This document shows positions 30,242 to 36,279 of a stretch of DNA of 36,279 nt, piece after piece; the stretch's first letter is position 1, and the number at the start of each line of letters is the position of its first letter. The notes under the pieces are model-generated. The model saw only the letters and a list, made by a program, of their open reading frames with translations, was not told the origin of the DNA and did not search any database. The stretch is from Gammaproteobacteria bacterium (GTDB lineage Bacteria; Pseudomonadota; Gammaproteobacteria; Pseudomonadales; Azotimanducaceae): NCBI GenBank assembly GCA_026706665.1, contig JAPOYI010000042.1, positions 1 through 36,279 of the forward strand, given 5' to 3'. A program made the position numbers and the translations under genes.

Positions 30242-30265
30242 CGGCCAATCTTTGCCTGCACATAC

Positions 30266-30291
30266 AAAAAATGGGCGATCCCGCCCATTTT
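30266..30291 (-). terminator. Rho-independent terminator after tRNA-fMet
   Basis: A perfect 10-bp stem AAAATGGGCG / CGCCCATTTT with a 4-nt loop is followed on the - strand by a run of six T. It lies between tRNA-fMet and rimP and would end the tRNA transcript, with any read-through feeding the rimP operon. The flanking A and T runs make it plausible on both strands. Confidence 0.8.
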
Positions 30292-30406
30292 CACCGTTCG
30301 CGCGTCGGGCCGGCTCACCGTCGCTGACGCGAGCCAGACTTCCAACCTAACGAAGGACCCCAATCGAGGGGCCTTCCTTGCGGGGCTGAACCCTTCGTGC
30401 CATCGT

Positions 30407-30483
<77 letters not shown>

Positions 30484-30497
30484 TCAGCAAGAGCGGG

Positions 30498-30525
30498 ATT
30501 ATAGCTGACAAACACGTCCGTGCAA
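30498..30525 (-). promoter_or_regulatory. Promoter of tRNA-fMet
   Basis: A perfect TATAAT (- strand, 30503-30498) is preceded by TTGCAC with a 16-bp spacer. A GC-rich discriminator (CCCGC) follows the -10, as is usual for stable-RNA promoters under stringent (ppGpp/DksA) control. The start would be about 8 nt before the mature tRNA 5' end. Confidence 0.7.
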
Positions 30526-30535
30526 TCGCCTTGGC

Positions 30536-30581
30536 GGATTCCAAGGATTCCAGGATTCCAGGCGGATTCCCAGCGGATTCC
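30536..30581. repeat. Array of five GGATTCC heptamers
   Basis: GGATTCC occurs at 30536, 30545, 30553, 30564 and 30575, a spacing of 8-11 bp, near one helical turn. The array lies just upstream of the tRNA-fMet -35 element and about 60 bp upstream of the divergent oxygenase start. It could be a protein-binding array for either promoter, or a simple expanded repeat. Confidence 0.75.
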
Positions 30582-30639
30582 CCAAGTCAGGTCAGCCACC
30601 TTCGAAGGCACGCTTTCCCGCAGGGTATGCTTGCGACAT

Positions 30640-31587
30640 ATGCGAGCCGAAAACCCGGTGCCGGGAGTTCCCGTCATCGACATCTCTTCACTAGACGCAC
30701 CCACCCTTGCACATATCGACAAGGCCTGTATCGAGTGGGGGTTCTTTCACGTCACGGGTCACGGCGTGGCGAGAACCGTCCGCAGCGACACGCTGGCCAG
30801 GATGCGGGAGTTCTTCGCGCTGCCGCGTTCCCGAAAGCTCGCCGTCGAGCGGACAGCGGCAAACAGTTGGGGCTTCTATGATCGCGAACTGACCAAGAAC
30901 ACGCCCGACTGGAAGGAGATCTTCGATGTCGGGCCGCCCGGAACCGCAGGTCCCATGGCCGACGCGAACCCGCAGTGGCCGGCCGAGCCGGTGGCGTTCC
31001 GCCCGGCGATGCAGACGTTCGCCCGGGAAGCCGAACGGGTGGCGAATCGCGTCCTGGCCGCGATCGGCATGAACCTTGGCCAGGAGCCCGACGCGCTAGG
31101 CACTTTCTTTGCCGATCACACCAGCTTCCTGCGGCTCAACTACTATCCGGTTTGCGACGTTCCCGCGCCGCGGGACTCGCCGACCGTGCCGGATCGCGGG
31201 CACCTGGCAATTGGCCACCACACGGATGCCGGTGCCGTCACAGTGCTACTGCAGGACGACCAGCCCGGACTGCAGGTATTTCGCGAAGGGACATGGTTCG
31301 ATGTGCCGCCCGTGCCGGACGCGCTCACGATCAACATCGGCGACGTGGTGCAGGTCTGGTCCAACGACCGTTATCCGGCACCCCTGCACCGGGTGGCCGC
31401 CCACGCCAGCCGGGAACGGTTCAGCGCGCCGTTTTTCTTCAACCCGGCCTACGGGACGGACTTCGCGCCGCTGGTCGGACCGCCCCGCTACCGGGCGATC
31501 AACTGGGGCGAATACCGCGCCGCCCGAAGCGCCGGAGACTACGCGGACATCGGGGAAGAGATACAGATCTCACACTTCCGGATGTAG
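30640..31587 (+). CDS. 2-oxoglutarate/Fe(II)-dependent dioxygenase (isopenicillin N synthase family)
   Basis: The 315-aa protein has the DIOX_N domain (VPVIDISSLD, WGFFHVTGHGV, REFFALP) and the C-terminal jelly-roll with the Fe ligands of HHTDAG (HxD) and PLHRV (distal His), plus RFSAPFFF with the Arg/Ser that bind 2-oxoglutarate. The family oxidises many small molecules; the substrate is not readable. I use ATG 30640; upstream codons fall in the GGATTCC array. The ribosome site is weak. It converges on the cysteine synthase fusion gene. Confidence 0.9.
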   Translation: MRAENPVPGVPVIDISSLDAPTLAHIDKACIEWGFFHVTGHGVARTVRSDTLARMREFFALPRSRKLAVERTAANSWGFYDRELTKNTPDWKEIFDVGPPGTAGPMADANPQWPAEPVAFRPAMQTFAREAERVANRVLAAIGMNLGQEPDALGTFFADHTSFLRLNYYPVCDVPAPRDSPTVPDRGHLAIGHHTDAGAVTVLLQDDQPGLQVFREGTWFDVPPVPDALTINIGDVVQVWSNDRYPAPLHRVAAHASRERFSAPFFFNPAYGTDFAPLVGPPRYRAINWGEYRAARSAGDYADIGEEIQISHFRM

Positions 31588-31601
31588 TCCTGAGAACAGC
31601 G

Positions 31602-33077
31602 CTAACGCGGGTGCAGCCAGGTCGGAAGCAGTTCGTAGGCGTCCAGCCGCAATGTCCGGTCGTACGTCACATCGGCGTCGTCGAGCATCCGCGCCAGGCT
31701 GCCGTCGTTGAACGCATCGAACGCTTCCGTGCAGCCGCCGAGGTGCTTCCCGCCGAAGAATATCTGCGGAATCGTGGGCTGGCCGGTCCGCTCGAGCAAT
31801 GCGCCGCGGATCCGGCCGCCCCAGTCGCCTTCCCGGTACTCCGCCGAGTCGAGATCGACGGTGTGGAACGGAATGGACGCCCGGTCGAACAGTTTGCGCA
31901 CGGCCCAGCAGAACTCGCACCACTGCAGCGAGAACATGACCACGTGTTCCGAGTCTTGCACGGTCTCCTCGACAAACCGCACAGCTTTCCCGTCAACGCC
32001 GTTCGCACCGTCTGGCCGTGGTGACGGGGCCGACGCGTCGAACCGATAGCGCGGGGTCGATTGCGAGATCGCGATCTCCTCGTCCGTCATGTCCTCGCCG
32101 ATGTCATCGAACAACGGCGTCGAGAGGTAGCGCTCACCCGTGTCGGGCAGCATGCAGAGAATGTTGGAGCCAGCTTCGGCACGGCGAGCGACCTGCAACG
32201 CACCCGCAAGGGTGGCGCCGCTCGATATCCCAACGAAGATGCCTTCCCGGCGCGCCAGGTCGCGGCAAGCCGACATCGCGTCGTCACCTTCTACGCCGAG
32301 CACTTCGTCCACCCATTGGGACGACACCGCGTCCTCGGTCAGGCGCGGTATGAAATCCGGGCTCCAGCCCTGCATCAGGTGCGGACGAAACTGGGGATGA
32401 CTCGCGCTCGGCGCGCCATCGCCGTCTCGCTCCTGGGGGATGCCGCTCGCCAGCACCGGCGCATTCGCAGGTTCACAGACAACGATACGCGTGTTCGGCG
32501 ACTCCACCTTGAGCACCCTTCCGACGCCCTTCAACGTCCCGCCCGTGCCGTACCCGGTCACCCAGTAGTCGAGGGGTTCATCGGTGAAATCCCGCAGGAT
32601 CTCCCGCGCGGTCGTTCGGGAGTGGATCTCCGCATTCGCCTCGTTTTCGAACTGCCGGCACAGGAACCACCCGTGTTCCCGCGCAAGTTCAAACGCTTTC
32701 GCAAGCATGCCGCTGCCCTTCTCGGATGCGGGGGTCAGCACGACCTTCGCGCCGAGGAACCGCATGAGCCTGCGGCGTTCAACGCTGAAGTTCTCGGCCA
32801 TCGTCACCACCAGCGGATAGCCGCGCTGGGCGCAGACCATGGCGAGGCCGATCCCCGTGTTGCCGCTGGTGGCCTCGATCACCGTCTGCCCCGGCTTGAG
32901 AGCGCCGCGACGTTCGGCGTCTTCAATGACGCCCAGCGCCAGGCGGTCCTTCACCGAACCCATGGGGTTGAACGCCTCGATCTTGGCGAACAGGTTCACA
33001 CCGCGCGGTGCGACCGTGTTGAGGCGCACCACCGGGGTATTGCCGATGGTGTCCAGGATGTTCTCGAACTTCGCCAC
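31602..33077 (-). CDS. Cysteine synthase fused to a C-terminal glutaredoxin domain
   Basis: Residues 1-335 are a fold-type II PLP enzyme of the O-acetylserine sulfhydrylase family: K43 in NPMGSVKDRLA binds PLP, SGNTGIG binds substrate, GTGGT is the phosphate loop, and GISSGAT is near the C-terminal end. After a linker (about 335-372), residues 375-470 form a glutaredoxin: VVMFSLQWCEFC with the C387-x-x-C390 redox pair, TIPQIFFGG with the cis-Pro, and GGCTEA. Start GTG 33077 (491 aa); frames further upstream run over the cupin gene. Sulfur assimilation coupled to thiol redox is the natural inference. The fusion is uncommon in my experience. Confidence 0.9.
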   Translation of the reverse strand: MAKFENILDTIGNTPVVRLNTVAPRGVNLFAKIEAFNPMGSVKDRLALGVIEDAERRGALKPGQTVIEATSGNTGIGLAMVCAQRGYPLVVTMAENFSVERRRLMRFLGAKVVLTPASEKGSGMLAKAFELAREHGWFLCRQFENEANAEIHSRTTAREILRDFTDEPLDYWVTGYGTGGTLKGVGRVLKVESPNTRIVVCEPANAPVLASGIPQERDGDGAPSASHPQFRPHLMQGWSPDFIPRLTEDAVSSQWVDEVLGVEGDDAMSACRDLARREGIFVGISSGATLAGALQVARRAEAGSNILCMLPDTGERYLSTPLFDDIGEDMTDEEIAISQSTPRYRFDASAPSPRPDGANGVDGKAVRFVEETVQDSEHVVMFSLQWCEFCWAVRKLFDRASIPFHTVDLDSAEYREGDWGGRIRGALLERTGQPTIPQIFFGGKHLGGCTEAFDAFNDGSLARMLDDADVTYDRTLRLDAYELLPTWLHPR

Positions 33078-33173
33078 GTGCCGGTCGCCTTCTGCCTCTC
33101 GAAAGGGCGTGGATGCTACAACACGCACGCATACATACAATGGTCGCGTGGATTGGACAGACGGGCGTGAGCA

Positions 33174-33542
33174 ATGAAAGTGGTACGTGTCTATGCGGGC
33201 GACGATGGGGAGTCGCATTTCGAGGAAGTCGATATCGAGGTAAGTCCGCAAGGCGGCATCGGGAGGCTGTCCAAGCTGATACGCGGCCCGGGGGTGGTGT
33301 TCCGGGAGGTGGACGGCGACTACGACCTCGACTTCCACCATGCCCCGCGGCGGCAGTTCGTGGTCAACCTGCGCGGCGCCGTCGACATTGCCGTGGGAAG
33401 CGGCGAGACCCGGCGGTTGGCAGCCGGGGACATTCTCCTTGCCGAGGACACCAGCGGCCGCGGCCACAAGAGCCGCGCCGTCGACGGACGGCCCCGCTCC
33501 TGCCTCTTCGTCCCGATCGACGAGGACGTGACGCTGCCGTGA
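33174..33542 (+). CDS. Cupin-domain protein
   Basis: The 122-aa protein is a single cupin barrel: DFHHAPRRQFVVNLRGAVDIAVG matches cupin motif 1, and LAAGDILLAEDTSGRGHKSRAV matches motif 2 with its His. A metal-binding role is likely but the substrate is unknown. It is divergent from the cysteine synthase fusion (96-nt gap) and 22 nt before the phosphatase gene, so those two + strand genes are probably cotranscribed. The ribosome site is weak. Confidence 0.85.
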   Translation: MKVVRVYAGDDGESHFEEVDIEVSPQGGIGRLSKLIRGPGVVFREVDGDYDLDFHHAPRRQFVVNLRGAVDIAVGSGETRRLAAGDILLAEDTSGRGHKSRAVDGRPRSCLFVPIDEDVTLP

Positions 33543-33564
33543 CGCGGCAGGGACAGCTTCCACC

Positions 33565-34176
33565 ATGTCCACGGGCCAAGACAGCGCGGTGTCGGTCCGG
33601 GAGATTCGTGTTCTGCGCACGGTGCTCCTTCTACGCCATGGCCAGCAAGACGAAAGCACCCCCGACGATTCGGGCGGGCTAACGGAGACCGGTTTCCGTC
33701 AAGCGGCGCTCGCAGCCGAACGACTCTCCGTCGAACCCATCGACCGCGTCGTCTCGAGCGGTTTGCGCCGCGCCGAGCAGACCGCCCTGGCGGTTGCCCG
33801 GCACCATGCATCCGTCGAAGTCGAAACGGATGCAGACCTGTGCGAGTGCGTCCCGTCCATCCCGCGAGGCCAGGAGGTGTTCTATCCCGACGGCGTGGAG
33901 GCGACCCATACCGCTTCCTGCCGCGAGGCCCTGGACCGTGCTTTCTCCCGGTATCTGGAGCCTGGTGCCATGGGCATGACACTGCTGGTGGGCCACGGCA
34001 ACGCCTTCCGATACCTGGTCTGTCGCGTACTTGACCTGGATCCCGACGACTGGGCCCGGTTTGACATGCACAACTGCGGAATCTCGCGAGTTGAGGTCAA
34101 GACCTTTCTTGGGGTCCAGGTCACGGGCCTGAACGATACGGGGCATCTGCCGCCGGAGTTGCTCACCTACGGGTGA
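33565..34176 (+). CDS. Histidine phosphatase family protein (PGAM5-like)
   Basis: The 203-aa protein has the catalytic phosphohistidine motif LLRHGQQDE, LTETGFRQAALAAERL, VVSSGLRRAEQTA with the phosphate-pocket Arg, and the second His in LLVGHGNAFRYLVCR. The pattern is that of the phosphoglycerate-mutase-like superfamily, closest to PGAM5-type Ser/Thr phosphatases by memory; the true substrate is open. GCAGGGAC lies upstream of the ATG. Confidence 0.9.
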   Translation: MSTGQDSAVSVREIRVLRTVLLLRHGQQDESTPDDSGGLTETGFRQAALAAERLSVEPIDRVVSSGLRRAEQTALAVARHHASVEVETDADLCECVPSIPRGQEVFYPDGVEATHTASCREALDRAFSRYLEPGAMGMTLLVGHGNAFRYLVCRVLDLDPDDWARFDMHNCGISRVEVKTFLGVQVTGLNDTGHLPPELLTYG

Positions 34177-34278
34177 TGACGAACGCCAGATTGCGTCGGA
34201 TGCCTGGTGCCGAAGAGATTTGACAGCCGCCCAGAGGCGTCGCGATCCTAAGGATCGGTCGAGCCTCCCGCGTCCCCG

Positions 34279-34823
34279 CTACCAGAACACGCGCAGAAGA
34301 CCGATGATCAGATTCACCGCCACCGTCACCCCGCCCACGATCCAGCCCATGCGTATCGCCATCTGCTGCCCGCTTACGGCCGCCTCGTTCGCTCGCGCGG
34401 CCTCGGCATTCCGCCCGGCCTCTTCCGCCAGCGTGCTGTTGAACGCTTCGACGACCTTGTTCAGTTCGCCCCTGGCGGCTTCCTACCGGGTCCACGCCTT
34501 CGACACGATCTCGTGCTGACCCATGGCCTGCTCGTAATAGGCTTCCCGCTTCTCCTCTTCGCGCCGCGCTGTCTCCAAGAATTTGCGCGCCTCCAGCATC
34601 GACGTCTCGATGTCGATGAAATCCGGGACGGTCTCAGTTATAGGAATCCTCGCGTAGTCGACTTGAACTGGTCGAACGACCGAAAGTAGAAGAAGATCGC
34701 GTTGTCGTACGCCTCGTAGAGTGCGCGTTCGCAATGGTCTTCCGCCCTGCGGAACTCGCGCTCGCGCTCTTCCAGGTTCGCGGCGCTCAGCCCGTTGAGA
34801 ACGTGACGAAAGCGGACTCGACC
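34279..34823 (-). pseudogene. Broken gene for a coiled-coil protein with C-terminal membrane anchor
   Basis: Joining frames on the - strand gives one coherent protein. The first part reads LNGLSAANLEERERE and YEAYDNAIFFYFRSF and stops after RGFL. A second frame then reads TVPDFIDIETSMLEAR and EEEKREAYYEQAMG, meets an in-frame TAG near 34485, and continues ELNKVVEAFNSTLAEEAG to a membrane segment, MGWIVGGVTVAVNLIIGLL, and a stop at 34279. So there is at least one frameshift and one nonsense codon, and no clear start (a TAG lies at 34824-34826). The family is not recognised. Confidence 0.65.
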
Positions 34824-34841
34824 CTAAGCCCAAGCCTCACT

Positions 34842-34871
34842 GACCGGACGGACAGGCTCATCCGTCCGGTC
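34842..34871. repeat. 11-bp perfect inverted repeat
   Basis: GACCGGACGGA and TCCGTCCGGTC face each other across an 8-nt loop, just upstream of the broken coiled-coil gene. No T run follows on either strand, so it is not a standard terminator. It may be a REP-like element or the end of a lost mobile sequence. Confidence 0.7.
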
Positions 34872-34930
34872 CATAGGGCCTACCCAATACGATCCCCTAA
34901 GAGAAGTGCTGCGTGACCCAGGGGAACCTG

Positions 34931-34960
34931 AAAAAAGACGTTTTAAGTCAATCTTTTGTG
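34931..34960 (-). terminator. Weak terminator-like tract after tRNA-Leu
   Basis: Downstream of the tRNA-Leu CCA the - strand has a weakly paired AT-rich segment followed by a run of six T. The hairpin is poor, so this is only a candidate for the secG/tRNA-Leu transcript end. Confidence 0.3.
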
Positions 34961-34969
34961 AGACATGAT

Positions 34970-35056
34970 TGGTGCCGAAGAGAGGACTCGAACCTCCACG
35001 GGCAAAAGCCCACTACCCCCTCAAGGTAGCGTGTCTACCAATTTCACCACTTCGGC
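34970..35056 (-). tRNA. tRNA-Leu (GAG)
   Basis: The 87-nt gene has an encoded CCA. Acceptor stem GCCGAAG/CTTCGGC, the long variable arm of class II tRNAs (GTGGGCTTTTGCCCG), and the anticodon loop with GAG are all present, and it closely follows E. coli tRNA-Leu(GAG). It lies 11 nt downstream of secG, the same neighbour as in Pseudomonas. Confidence 0.97.
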
Positions 35057-35067
35057 AACTTGACTCA

Positions 35068-35436
35068 CTATATGTCGGGGACCTCGAAGGGTTCCTGCCC
35101 CGATGGGTTCTCCGTCTCTCCGCCGTCTTCCGCCTGAAATTGCTCCGAGCCGACGTCTTCAACGACCGGTATCCCGATACCCCGCAGGCTCGCCGCACGC
35201 TCCTTGGCGGTATACGCCAAGCCGAAAGAGATCAGGAAAAACCCGATCGCGAGCCAGGTTGTCAACTTCATCAGAAACGACGCGCTGCCGGACGAACCGA
35301 ACACCGTGTTCGCACCGCCGCTGCCGAATGCCGCTCCGATATCCGCGCCCTTCCCCTGCTGCAGCAGAATGAGCGTCGCGAGAGCGATCGCGTCCGCAAC
35401 CAACAGGATCAACAGGACAGTTTCCAGATTTTCCAT
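35068..35436 (-). CDS. secG: Protein translocase subunit SecG
   Basis: Small SecYEG translocon subunit. The 122-aa protein has two membrane segments (about 5-24 and 57-75) around the conserved cytoplasmic loop LQQGKGADIGAAFGSG and NTVFGSSGSASF, then a charged acidic tail. It begins 1 nt after the tpiA stop, so the two are coupled. Confidence 0.95.
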   Translation of the reverse strand: MENLETVLLILLVADAIALATLILLQQGKGADIGAAFGSGGANTVFGSSGSASFLMKLTTWLAIGFFLISFGLAYTAKERAASLRGIGIPVVEDVGSEQFQAEDGGETENPSGQEPFEVPDI

Positions 35437-35437
35437 A

Positions 35438-36148
35438 TCACCGATCCGCCGCGCACGTTATTGCATTGAAACTGGCGGGTTCCAACGAAGCACCGCCGAC
35501 CAAGCCTCCATCGATGTCGTCTTCGGCAAACAGCGCCCCCGCATTTTCGGCCGTTACGCTGCCGCCGTAAAGGATGCGGGTATCCCCATCGCCAAGCGCC
35601 GCCCTTATGGTGGCGTGCATTGCCTGGGCTTGTGATGGCGTAGCCGTTTCTCCAGTACCGATCGCCCATACCGGTTCATACGCGATGACCACGCTGCCCT
35701 GCACCCCGCCGTGCAGAACCGCATCGAGCTGCGACAGCACGACCTCGGCTTGCCGCCCTTCGCGACGTTCTTCCAGCGTTTCCCCCACGCACAGGATCGG
35801 AACCAGCCCCGCCCGCAGCGCGGCCCCGTACTTCCCCGCGACGATCTCATCCGATTCGAAATGGAGCCGCCGCCGCTCCGAATGGCCGACGAGCGCATAT
35901 CGCGCGCCCATCTCCGCTGCCATTTCAGCCGCGACTTCACCCGTGTAGCCGCCCACCTTCTCAAGATGCACGTTCTGTACACCAACCTCCGCGCCTTCCA
36001 GGCGCTCCACGGCCAACGACAGGTACAGCGCGGGCGGGAAGACGATCACATCGACGCCGTTCCTGCCCTCGAGGGAACACCCGAACTCCTCCACCAGGGA
36101 TCGCGAACCGTGCATCTTCCAGTTTCCGGCAACTATCGGTCGGCGCAT
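35438..36148 (-). CDS. tpiA: Triosephosphate isomerase
   Basis: Interconverts dihydroxyacetone phosphate and glyceraldehyde-3-phosphate. The 236-aa product has VAGNWKMHG (active-site Asn/Lys), VGHSERR (electrophilic His), the signature AYEPVWAIGTG with the catalytic Glu and flexible loop, and ILYGGSVTAENA and GGLVGGASL for phosphate binding. Length is slightly below the usual 250. The ATG lies after GAGGGG. Confidence 0.97.
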   Translation of the reverse strand: MRRPIVAGNWKMHGSRSLVEEFGCSLEGRNGVDVIVFPPALYLSLAVERLEGAEVGVQNVHLEKVGGYTGEVAAEMAAEMGARYALVGHSERRRLHFESDEIVAGKYGAALRAGLVPILCVGETLEERREGRQAEVVLSQLDAVLHGGVQGSVVIAYEPVWAIGTGETATPSQAQAMHATIRAALGDGDTRILYGGSVTAENAGALFAEDDIDGGLVGGASLEPASFNAITCAADR

Positions 36149-36180
36149 GGCCCGCAGGCCCCTCGAAGTGAAGGGCGCGC

Positions 36181-36208
36181 ATGGTATCAGCTAGGTGGCG
36201 GATGACAA
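36181..36208 (-). promoter_or_regulatory. Putative tpiA-secG promoter
   Basis: On the - strand TTGTCA (5 of 6 to the -35 consensus), a 16-bp spacer and TACCAT (4 of 6) lie about 33 bp upstream of tpiA. Positions 36209-36279 show nothing else recognisable. Confidence 0.5.
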
Positions 36209-36279
36209 CCGGGCAGGTACCCCAGGGTGCACGTCAGATTTGTTGGGGATGCAGCGGGTTAGCGGTTTCGGCCGACTTT

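Noticed and set aside
32061-33170. Open frame of 369 codons antisense to the cysteine synthase fusion
   Set aside because: The - strand product has complete catalytic motifs; the + strand frame has none.
34485-34487. In-frame TAG as a recoded amber codon
   Set aside because: The same gene also has a frameshift and no start codon, so decay explains it better than recoding.

Overview
The window is 36.3 kb of GC-rich, densely packed chromosome from a gammaproteobacterium. The evidence is the set of housekeeping proteins (E. coli/Pseudomonas-type TyrS, DksA, ErpA, PcnB, SfsA) and the gene order. From memory, two blocks follow the Pseudomonas order: tyrS / M23 peptidase / anmK / erpA / bactofilin / DUF6776-type protein, and dksA-gluQ-(cbrB)-pcnB-panB-panC-pgi-acs...pnp-rpsO-truB-rbfA-infB-nusA-rimP-tRNA-fMet...tRNA-Leu-secG-tpiA. 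Here both blocks sit on one contig. I cannot assign a genus.

Layout. Positions 1-9184: tyrS (-) diverges from an M23 endopeptidase and anmK (+). anmK converges on erpA, a bactofilin and a membrane coiled-coil protein (-). hemJ, hemL and a PfkB-family kinase follow (+), then sfsA (-). Positions 9301-19662 are all on + : dksA, gluQ, a strongly degenerate CbrB-like regulator without its kinase, pcnB, a deoxynucleoside kinase, panB, panC, pgi and acs. folK and panD are missing from their usual places.

Positions 19663-21609 are a decay zone. It holds an alpha/beta-hydrolase remnant, a small HEAT-repeat gene, a second degraded copy of the acs 3' end, and a frameshifted HEPN-like gene. Positions 21610-30241 are the classical transcription/translation cluster on - (rimP-nusA-infB-rbfA-truB-rpsO-pnp), mostly joined by 4-bp overlaps or short gaps. 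An array of 13-bp repeats lies between truB and rpsO. tRNA-fMet (30407-30483) has its own strong promoter and a terminator.

Between tRNA-fMet and tRNA-Leu lies a 4.5-kb accessory stretch: a 2OG-Fe(II) oxygenase, a cysteine synthase fused to a glutaredoxin domain, a cupin, a PGAM5-like histidine phosphatase and a broken coiled-coil membrane protein gene. secG and tpiA close the window.

The most unusual single item is the CbrB-like protein at 10813-12147. Its reading frame is intact and its Fis-type helix-turn-helix is kept, but it has lost the receiver phospho-Asp, the sigma-54 contact loop GAFTGA, the Walker B Asp and other AAA+ residues. It looks like a transcription factor remodelled away from phosphorylation and sigma-54 control. 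No CRISPR array, intact insertion sequence or prophage was seen.
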